This document shows, piece by piece, positions 1-5,267 of a DNA stretch of 5,267 nucleotides (position 1 is the first letter of the stretch; each line of letters begins with the position of its first letter). Made by a program: the position numbers and the translations under genes. Origin of the DNA: Bacteroidota bacterium (GTDB lineage: Bacteria; Bacteroidota; Bacteroidia; UKL13-3). The notes beneath the pieces are model-generated. The model saw only the letters and a list, made by a program, of their open reading frames with translations. It was not told where the DNA came from and made no database searches. The stretch is taken from positions 1-5,267 of the forward strand of contig CANHJJ010000158.1 in NCBI GenBank assembly GCA_947460565.1, in the 5' to 3' direction.

Positions 1-899
1 CCATCCATGTTTCAGCACCAAATGGTTATGTAATAAAATCACCATTAGATCTGGGCGGATTTGGTATTAGCCGATTTTCATTAGATGATTTATTGTGTAA
101 AAAGGCGAAGGAGGTGGGTGTTACTGTTTTTGATAATACCAAGGTTTTGTATGTTAAAATTCATGATGAAATCTTTCAAATAACAACCAATTCAAACATT
201 TTTCAATCAAAACTGGTTTGTGGTAGTTTTGGGAAAATAAACCCACCATTTATAGCGCAAAAAAAAGCAACTGAAAAAGGAAAATACATTGGTGTGAAGT
301 ACCATATTAAAACTGATTTGCCTTCCAATATTATTGAATTGCATAATTTTAAAGACGGTTATTGTGGCGTTTCAAAAGTTGATAATGATACGTATTGCCT
401 TTGTTATTTAACCACCGCCAAAAACTTGAGATTAAATCAAAATGATATTAAGCTTATGGAGCAAAATATCCTTTATGAAAATCCACATTTGAAAAAATAC
501 TTTACTGAATCATCTTTTTTGTTTGAAAAACCAATTGTAATAAGTCAAATTAGTTTTGAGAAAAAACAAGCTTTTAATCATGGTATTATTATGCTAGGTG
601 ATGCTGCTGGTGCCATTGCACCGCTCTGCGGAAATGGGATGAGCATTGCCTTGCGTGCCTCCAAAATATTGGCCAATCATGTTCATTTGTTTTTTAAAAA
701 TAAAATTTCTAAAGACGAATTAATCAAAAATTATACGAACGAATGGAATCAAAATTTTTCAAATAGAATAAAAATTGCTTTTTATCTTCAACGCTTATTT
801 GGTAAAAGATTAACCACTTTGTGGAGCTTAAAATTATTAAATTATACTCCTTCATTGTTAAAGCAAATTATTTCTTTGACTCATGGGAAAAAGTTTTAA
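1..899 (+). CDS. FAD-dependent oxidoreductase, geranylgeranyl-reductase/FixC-like (5' end cut by window edge)
   Basis: The frame is open from base 3, so the N-terminus lies outside the window; the in-frame TTG at 93 is not a convincing start because conserved sequence continues upstream of it. There are 298 visible residues. Residues 16-31 (DLGGFGISRFSLDDLL) match the 'G-I-S-R-x-x-L-D' segment typical of flavin-dependent dehydrogenases of the COG0644 group. Residues 199-200 begin GDAAGAIAPLCGNGMSIA, the GD motif that contacts the FAD ribityl/phosphate, followed by the helix that closes the flavin site. The C-terminus ends in 'THGKKF', also usual for the group. Family members have roughly 370-380 residues, so about 75-80 are missing, including the expected GxGxxG dinucleotide-binding motif. 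The substrate cannot be read from the sequence. In Bacteroidota, close relatives often sit beside a type III polyketide synthase and a methyltransferase; that is family knowledge, and no such neighbour is visible here. Confidence 0.85.
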   Translation, partial: IHVSAPNGYVIKSPLDLGGFGISRFSLDDLLCKKAKEVGVTVFDNTKVLYVKIHDEIFQITTNSNIFQSKLVCGSFGKINPPFIAQKKATEKGKYIGVKYHIKTDLPSNIIELHNFKDGYCGVSKVDNDTYCLCYLTTAKNLRLNQNDIKLMEQNILYENPHLKKYFTESSFLFEKPIVISQISFEKKQAFNHGIIMLGDAAGAIAPLCGNGMSIALRASKILANHVHLFFKNKISKDELIKNYTNEWNQNFSNRIKIAFYLQRLFGKRLTTLWSLKLLNYTPSLLKQIISLTHGKKF

Positions 900-988
900 A
901 ATATTGAGTTTACGCTAAAATGAATAAGGCCAAAGATTTCTCCTTGATCCGTTTCATGAATACTATTTTAATTTATAATTTGCCGCTT

Positions 989-996
989 TATATTTG
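989..996 (+). promoter_or_regulatory. Weak candidate -7 promoter element upstream of msrA
   Basis: TATATTTG is an exact match to the Bacteroidota -7 consensus TAnnTTTG. It lies in the 254-base spacer ahead of msrA, but I find no TTG/TTTG at the expected 17-23 base distance upstream, and a start here would leave a leader of about 150 bases. The spacer is T-rich, so a chance match is plausible. Confidence 0.2.
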
Positions 997-1153
997 TTTT
1001 GCTTAAATTGACTCAAATAGTTTTTGGAAGTTTCTTCGGCAACTTAATTTATGTTTTTGGCAAAATGTTGATCTTTTTAAAGTCTTTATTGTAGAGTTTA
1101 TTTTTTGCTGCTGATTTAAAAACCAATACCTCTTTTTTTGCGTTTATATAAAT

Positions 1154-1837
1154 ATGAGAAATAGTAAAACAATTTACCTTTTACATCTGTCCATATTATT
1201 GTTAACATTTGTAACGGCCTGTGGTCAAAGAAATAGTCAAAAAAAAATAACCCAAACAACGAATAATATGACAAACGAAGTAAATAACAATGAATTAGAT
1301 ACAGCTCTTTTCGGTGCTGGCTGTTTTTGGTGCGTAGAAGCCATGTTTCAGCGCTTAGATGGTGTGGTGAAAGTTGAAAGTGGTTATGCTGGTGGACATA
1401 TGGTGAGCCCTACCTATAAAGATGTATGCAATGGAACTACTGGTCATGCTGAGGTATGCAGAATTACCTTTGATCCTAAAAAGGTTTCTTATGAAACTTT
1501 GTTATCTATTTTTTGGCAAACCCATGATCCAACTACATTAAATCGTCAGGGTAATGATGTTGGAACACAGTATCGTTCGGCCATATTTTATTATAACGAT
1601 ATTCAAATGCAATTAGCAGAAAAGTATAAGTCTGAGTTAAATGCAAGTGGTGCATTTAGTAATCCAATTGTTACTGAGATAACAGCAATAAATAATTATT
1701 ACTCTGCTGAAGATTATCATCAGAATTATTATAACCAAAATAGCGAACAATCGTATTGTCAATTTGTTATTGCCCCTAAAGTTGAGAAACTTGAGAAGGT
1801 TTTTAAAGACAAATTAAAATTAAAGGGCAGTCATTAA
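1154..1837 (+). CDS. msrA: Peptide-methionine (S)-S-oxide reductase MsrA, predicted lipoprotein
   Basis: This enzyme reduces the S-epimer of methionine sulfoxide in oxidised proteins back to methionine (EC 1.8.4.11). The 227-residue protein starts with a signal peptide: a short basic n-region, a hydrophobic core from about residues 7-20, and a lipobox ending T-A-C at Cys23. This predicts lipidation and an envelope location, not the cytosol. A polar linker (24-48) leads to the catalytic domain (about 50-220). The signature GCFWCVE places nucleophile Cys57. Tyr88, Glu100, Asp135 and Tyr140 all sit at a constant +6 offset from the E. coli MsrA active-site residues (Cys51, Tyr82, Glu94, Asp129, Tyr134). 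Cys202 in 'SYCQFVIAPK' is the likely resolving cysteine. The ATG at 1154 is chosen because it supplies the signal peptide; an internal ATG at 1268 (Met39) would give a 189-residue cytosolic form. No Shine-Dalgarno is visible, as is common in this phylum. No msrB or electron donor lies nearby. A terminator follows 23 bases after the stop. Confidence 0.96.
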   Translation: MRNSKTIYLLHLSILLLTFVTACGQRNSQKKITQTTNNMTNEVNNNELDTALFGAGCFWCVEAMFQRLDGVVKVESGYAGGHMVSPTYKDVCNGTTGHAEVCRITFDPKKVSYETLLSIFWQTHDPTTLNRQGNDVGTQYRSAIFYYNDIQMQLAEKYKSELNASGAFSNPIVTEITAINNYYSAEDYHQNYYNQNSEQSYCQFVIAPKVEKLEKVFKDKLKLKGSH

Positions 1838-1860
1838 TATTATTTACTCTATTTATTTAT

Positions 1861-1894
1861 AAGGCTTTAGTTGGAAACAGCTAGAGCCTTTTTA
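1861..1894 (+). terminator. Rho-independent terminator of msrA
   Basis: The 10-base arms AAGGCTTTAG (1861-1870) and CTAGAGCCTT (1881-1890) pair fully with one G-T wobble, around a 10-base loop. A T-rich run (TTTAATTTTAATTT) follows directly. The hairpin begins 23 bases after the msrA stop codon and separates msrA from the downstream lipoprotein gene. Confidence 0.9.
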
Positions 1895-1930
1895 ATTTTA
1901 ATTTAATGTTAATACAGGATTTACAATTGA

Positions 1931-1963
1931 TTTGACGCAGTTTGAACTACCATACTATTTTTG
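1931..1963 (+). promoter_or_regulatory. Candidate Bacteroidota promoter (distal) for the LruC lipoprotein gene
   Basis: TTTG at 1931-1934 is followed after 21 bases by TATTTTTG at 1956-1963, an exact match to TAnnTTTG with spacing inside the usual 17-23 base range. It lies just after the msrA terminator. Transcription would start near 1970, giving a leader of about 124 bases to the chosen ATG at 2094. This is a motif match in AT-rich sequence, with no experimental support. Confidence 0.45.
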
Positions 1964-2012
1964 ATTCTAAATGGGAAAAATGACCATATTTGGGATTTAA
2001 TATCTTTTTGGA

Positions 2013-2044
2013 TTTGTGTTAATTTTCTGATAATTAGATGTTTG
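2013..2044 (+). promoter_or_regulatory. Candidate Bacteroidota promoter (proximal) for the LruC lipoprotein gene
   Basis: TTTG at 2013-2016 is followed after 20 bases by GATGTTTG at 2037-2044, which has one mismatch to TAnnTTTG. A start near 2051 would leave about 43 bases of leader before the ATG at 2094, and almost none before the in-frame ATG at 2055. If used, this promoter therefore favours the downstream start. It is weaker in sequence but better placed than the distal candidate. Confidence 0.35.
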
Positions 2045-2093
2045 TTCGCTTGGTATGGATTTAGGGTACATGGTCTTAGCTATCATTAAGATC

Positions 2094-4118
2094 ATGAAAA
2101 AAATAATAACAATTGCCATTTCTCTTTCATTGCTTGTATCTTGCCGCAAGGAATTGAGTTTATCAGGATCAAATGGTAATGAAATCAATCCATTAGTCAA
2201 TGTATCCAACGTCACAGAAATTAAAGTTCCCCAGGGGTTTCAATACAGAACGACTCAGGAAACCAATTTTGAAATTAGTATTTTAGGTACAAATGATGAG
2301 CCTGTAAAATTCACTAAAGTTTCTTTAAGCACAGATAGTAAAGAAAACGGAGGGGAAGTAATTGCCAATGGTGCTACTGATGAGAATGGTTTATTTAAAA
2401 CCAATATTTCATTATCAACGTATTTGAAACATGTGGTTCTTAACACGAGCTATATAGGTGTTCCTTCTGATATTGTTTTAGATATCAAGGGTACAAATGT
2501 AAATGCTCAAATAGGTGGTAAAAATCCGTTGAAGATAAAAACAGTGCCTTCATCACACAGTTATGCAACCTCTTTAGGAAAAGCAAATAACAAACTTTCT
2601 TACCGTTTAGGTGCTTGGAACTCATTAGGAGTGCCAAACAACCTGGTTATACCTAATGATATAGTAAACACACAATTGCTTGCTGATATCAATACCTTAT
2701 TGCCATCTGCTCAATCAGTAGCAGTTCGTAATCCTCAACTGTTAGATGATAATACATCAACTCGTACCATATTGATTAATCAAACTTGTGATGTTTGGGT
2801 AACTTTTGTTACAGAAGGTGCTAATAATATGAATACTCTTTTTTACTATAAATATCACAAGAATTTTCCTCCTCTAACAGTATCTGATATTGATTCGATG
2901 ATTGTGATTTTTTCAAATTCTTCGTTTCTGAATTCAGGTGGAGGATTGGTCACTGGTAATAAAGTGTATATAGGACAAGTTGGTGCTGATACTGTTATTG
3001 CTTATGGTATTATATCAAATGGTTTCAATAATACCAACTCATCCATAAGCAACGGACAATATACCTTATTTGCTAATAAAGACCTAAACCCCGAGAGTAA
3101 CCCTGCACTTCGTCAACACATGGTGATGGTAAGAGATGTTGCAACTGATAGATTGGTTATGGGATTTGAGGATATCAGAAGGGATTACCCAAACTGTGAT
3201 CATGATTTTAACGATGTGATGTTTTACACCACTTCCAGTCCAGTTAACGCAATTACAACAACGGGAATTTCTACACTTCCCATTTCAAATGATACCGATG
3301 GTGATGGTATTAAGGATTCTGATGATGAATACCCCACAGATCCTTTAAGAGCATTTAACAATTATTACCCTTCTGTTAGCGGTAAAGCATCTGTTGCCTT
3401 TGAAGATTTATGGCCATACAAAGGTGATTATGATTTGAATGATGTTGTAGTAGATTATAAGTATAAAGTAGTCACTAATGCTGGAAATAAAGTAAAAGAT
3501 ATAAAAGCAACTTATACACTCAGAGCAAGTGGGGGTATCATTCAAAATTCCTTTGCTGTTGAGTTTCCAACTCTTAGAAGTAATGTAACTGGTCTAACTG
3601 GTGCCACATTAGAACCAGGACAAAACGATGCTGTAATCAGTGTTTTTTCAAATAGCCGAACAGAAATGCAAGATTGGAATACTTTTCAAAATATAAATCC
3701 TACTGATACTGTCAATTATAATGTGAACTTTACCCTTATTACGCCTATTAATCTATCAAGTTTTGGCTTGAATGAATATAATCCATTTATATGGGGAAAT
3801 AGTCATGGAAAAGACAGAGGATATGAGATTCACTTGGCAGGTAAAAATTGGACAGGCTTGGTTAATACAACTTTGCTAGGCAAGGGTCACGATGACACAA
3901 AATTAAATGGAAGCAAAACCTATTTAACCCTAAATAATCTGCCGTTTGCCATCAACATTCCGGAGCGCTTTGCTTATCCTGTTGAAAGTGCAGACATAAC
4001 AACGGCACATTTGAAATTTGCCGCATGGGCCCAGTCAGGCGGTACATTATTCCCTGATTGGTACAAAAACCTATCAGGAAACAGAAATAGTAGCAATATC
4101 TATAACAGGCTAAACTAA
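2094..4118 (+). CDS. LruC domain-containing lipoprotein (DUF4114-like plus DUF4842)
   Basis: The ATG at 2094 is preferred over the in-frame ATG at 2055 (13 residues longer) because it yields a textbook lipoprotein signal peptide, MKKIITIAISLSLLVSC, with lipid-acceptor Cys17. The mature protein starts C-R-K-E, only loosely like the charged surface-export signal of Bacteroidota lipoproteins. The 674 residues divide as follows. About 37-140 is a beta-rich region with 'TDENGLF', like carboxypeptidase-regulatory or Ig-like folds. About 228-385 is a DUF4114-like module ending in FED (358-360) and HDFNDVMF (370-377). A linker, DTDGDGIKDSDDEYPTDP (400-417), resembles thrombospondin type 3 calcium-binding repeats. 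About 425-665 is a LruC/DUF4842 module with FEDLWPYKGDYDLNDVVV (436-453) and a closing 'FPDWYKN'. LruC proteins are secreted or surface-anchored and of unknown function; calcium-dependent structure or adhesion is inference. No enzymatic motif is seen. The gene appears to be transcribed alone, between the msrA terminator and the convergent terminator at 4250. Confidence 0.9.
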   Translation: MKKIITIAISLSLLVSCRKELSLSGSNGNEINPLVNVSNVTEIKVPQGFQYRTTQETNFEISILGTNDEPVKFTKVSLSTDSKENGGEVIANGATDENGLFKTNISLSTYLKHVVLNTSYIGVPSDIVLDIKGTNVNAQIGGKNPLKIKTVPSSHSYATSLGKANNKLSYRLGAWNSLGVPNNLVIPNDIVNTQLLADINTLLPSAQSVAVRNPQLLDDNTSTRTILINQTCDVWVTFVTEGANNMNTLFYYKYHKNFPPLTVSDIDSMIVIFSNSSFLNSGGGLVTGNKVYIGQVGADTVIAYGIISNGFNNTNSSISNGQYTLFANKDLNPESNPALRQHMVMVRDVATDRLVMGFEDIRRDYPNCDHDFNDVMFYTTSSPVNAITTTGISTLPISNDTDGDGIKDSDDEYPTDPLRAFNNYYPSVSGKASVAFEDLWPYKGDYDLNDVVVDYKYKVVTNAGNKVKDIKATYTLRASGGIIQNSFAVEFPTLRSNVTGLTGATLEPGQNDAVISVFSNSRTEMQDWNTFQNINPTDTVNYNVNFTLITPINLSSFGLNEYNPFIWGNSHGKDRGYEIHLAGKNWTGLVNTTLLGKGHDDTKLNGSKTYLTLNNLPFAINIPERFAYPVESADITTAHLKFAAWAQSGGTLFPDWYKNLSGNRNSSNIYNRLN

Positions 4119-4249
4119 TAAATTTTCTAAACCTTATAATTTAATAATATGTACGGACTAATTGTAAATGCTCAACTCACCTATCACAGCCTAATTCGAC
4201 TGTTTACAGTGAAACTAAAATCGGTTTACTCAATCATTTTTTAGTAATC

Positions 4250-4303
4250 AAAAAGAAATAGCCTCCTCCTAATGATAGCTCATAGGTGGGGGCTTTTCTT
4301 TTT
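4250..4303. terminator. Bidirectional terminator between convergent genes
   Basis: This long, imperfect hairpin lies between the + strand LruC gene (stop at 4118) and the - strand gene (stop at 4332). AAAAAGAAA (4250-4258) pairs with TTTCTTTTT (4295-4303). AGCCTCCTCCT (4260-4270) pairs with AGGTGGGGGCT (4284-4294) apart from one T-T mismatch and one wobble; T4259 and A4271 are bulged. Inner arms ATGA (4272-4275) and TCAT (4280-4283) leave a TAGC tetraloop. The A/T flanks supply a U-rich tail in either direction, so it should terminate both transcripts. The - strand gene ends only 28 bases away; the + strand gene ends 131 bases away. Confidence 0.9.
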
Positions 4304-4331
4304 ATATGTGGCTCTGGAAATTGTGACTTAT

Positions 4332-5267
4332 TTAGTTTTCAATTCTAACTTGTTTGATTTGCAATCCCTTTGTTCCCTTAATGTTTAGGTTGATTTCTTT
4401 GCCCGCCACTTTGATAATAATATGGTTGTCAATTTCATTTTGCAAGGGTATGCGCATATAGCTGACTTGTGCTGATATGCTAAGCCAATTCCTTACATCT
4501 ACATGAGGATTTGTTATTGGTTTGGAATAATTGTTGTTTGATGTAGAAGTAGAAAAGTTGTTCCCAAATTTTTTTTGATTGGTCATATTGTTATCAGCTT
4601 TCAAAGTTGTTTTTGTTTCAAACTTCTGCTGTAAAACTGAAGCACTTTGTTTGTTTTGGTTATCTTTAATAACGCTACTATTAATTGGTTGTTTTGAAAA
4701 ATAGCTATCAGAAATCTGCTGATTATTAGTTGGATTATTGTTACTAATTTTTGGTTTATTTAGCTCGGAATTTTCAGTTTTTGATTTTGTAGAAGGCATT
4801 GGTGTAGGCTGTGCTGTAATTTGGGCTGTTTGATATGCTCTAGCCCTTGCCATTTCTTGTTCTTTTCTTGCAGCCAACATTTTTTGATAATTCGTTTTTA
4901 AAGTATTGTCAAATGAAGCGATAAGGTTTGTACGTTCTTTTTCCACCCTGCTATTGAGTGTGGTCATCACTACATGATTATTGTTTCTAATGGTTGTTGG
5001 TCTTAAAAAAGTGTTGTTTGTAATAACTGAGATATATCTTTGCTGATAATGATTTTGATAGGTAGGAAGGAATAATTTATTTCCAGATCCATTTACGGTA
5101 TTATCGATGCTAGATTTAGATATCGTGTCAAAAATAAAATACTTGGTTTCTTCACTTCTGCTAGGTATGGTTCCATCTTCAATAAATAGAATAAGCTCAG
5201 ATGAATTGTTTTTTTGCTCATACTTTTTACCAAACAGATTTTGGTAGTATTCTAATTTGTCATTGTA
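4332..5267 (-). CDS. COG3014-like exported protein, C-terminal part with N/Q-rich insert (5' end cut by right edge)
   Basis: The frame has no stop from 4332 to the right edge, so the GTG at 4970 is internal (residue 100) and the true start lies outside. There are 311 visible residues. Four segments, in order, recall the C-terminal half of COG3014-type proteins: ELILFIEDGTIPSR (24-37), LPTY (67-70), LNSRVEKERTNLIASFDNTLK (104-124, an 'R-x-x-x-K-E-R-x-x-L-I-A' helix), and VDVRNWLSISAQVSYMRIPL (256-275), like the family's 'aDtRsWqtLP..i...R.pl' motif. The assignment rests on remembered motifs, not a search. Such proteins usually carry a lipoprotein or Sec signal and TPR helices at the N-terminus, and in Bacteroidota can lie near an LpoB-like gene; neither can be seen here. 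Residues 130-146 are a charged, probably coiled helix (KEQEMARARA). Residues 150-254 are N/Q/S/T/K-rich, without predicted fold. The function is unknown. The gene is convergent with the LruC gene and shares its terminator. Confidence 0.75.
   Translation of the reverse strand, partial: YNDKLEYYQNLFGKKYEQKNNSSELILFIEDGTIPSRSEETKYFIFDTISKSSIDNTVNGSGNKLFLPTYQNHYQQRYISVITNNTFLRPTTIRNNNHVVMTTLNSRVEKERTNLIASFDNTLKTNYQKMLAARKEQEMARARAYQTAQITAQPTPMPSTKSKTENSELNKPKISNNNPTNNQQISDSYFSKQPINSSVIKDNQNKQSASVLQQKFETKTTLKADNNMTNQKKFGNNFSTSTSNNNYSKPITNPHVDVRNWLSISAQVSYMRIPLQNEIDNHIIIKVAGKEINLNIKGTKGLQIKQVRIEN

Noticed and set aside
93..95. TTG at 93 as the start of the oxidoreductase
   Set aside because: The conserved GGFGISR...LDDLL segment is encoded upstream of it in the same frame, so the gene begins outside the window.
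259..266. A8 tract in the oxidoreductase as a phase-variation site
   Set aside because: The run is short for slippage, encodes ordinary lysine codons within a domain, and no alternative product or start would result from a shift.
2055..2093. Upstream in-frame ATG at 2055 as the start of the LruC lipoprotein
   Set aside because: It would place the lipobox cysteine at residue 30 behind a hydrophobic, non-basic extension. The ATG at 2094 begins with M-K-K and gives a standard lipoprotein signal peptide.
1997..2215. 72-codon open frame on the - strand overlapping the start of the LruC gene
   Set aside because: It lies over the promoter region and signal-peptide codons of a well-supported gene, shows no recognisable protein features, and is best explained as a shadow frame.
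2255..2446. 63-codon open frame on the - strand inside the LruC gene
   Set aside because: It is fully contained in the N-terminal domain coding sequence on the other strand and has no independent start signal or motif.
4199..4210. Inverted repeat ACTGT-TT-ACAGT as an operator
   Set aside because: The five-base arms are short, it lies downstream of one gene and convergent to the next, and there is no promoter beside it; a chance palindrome is more likely.

Overview
The window looks like an ordinary chromosomal segment of a member of the Bacteroidota, probably a Flavobacteriia- or Sphingobacteriia-like lineage. The evidence is a low-GC sequence with AT-rich intergenic regions, starts without a clear Shine-Dalgarno sequence, promoter candidates of the TTTG / TAnnTTTG type, two lipoprotein signal peptides, and a LruC-type surface protein of a kind common in this phylum.

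Layout, left to right: (1) the 3' part of a flavin-dependent oxidoreductase of the geranylgeranyl-reductase/FixC type on the + strand, cut by the left edge; (2) a 254-base spacer; (3) msrA on the + strand, encoding a methionine sulfoxide reductase A with a lipoprotein signal peptide and closed by a strong intrinsic terminator; (4) a 256-base spacer with two candidate Bacteroidota promoters; (5) a 674-residue lipoprotein on the + strand with an Ig-like N-terminal region, a DUF4114-like module, a calcium-binding Asp-rich linker and a LruC/DUF4842 C-terminal module; (6) a convergent spacer with a bidirectional terminator hairpin; (7) on the - strand, the 3' part of a large reading frame that stays open to the right edge, resembling the C-terminal half of COG3014-type proteins with a long N/Q/S/T-rich insert.

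The genes appear to be separate transcription units rather than one operon: the three + strand genes are separated by about 250 bases each, a terminator follows msrA, and the last gene is convergent. No shared pathway links them, except that three of the four products are or may be envelope or exported proteins. There are no RNA genes, mobile elements, CRISPR arrays or long DNA repeats. I see no convincing new multi-gene system. The points most worth checking are the duplicated FED...DxNDV motif in the LruC protein, the low-complexity insert in the - strand protein, and an A9 tract between the signal peptide and catalytic domain of MsrA.
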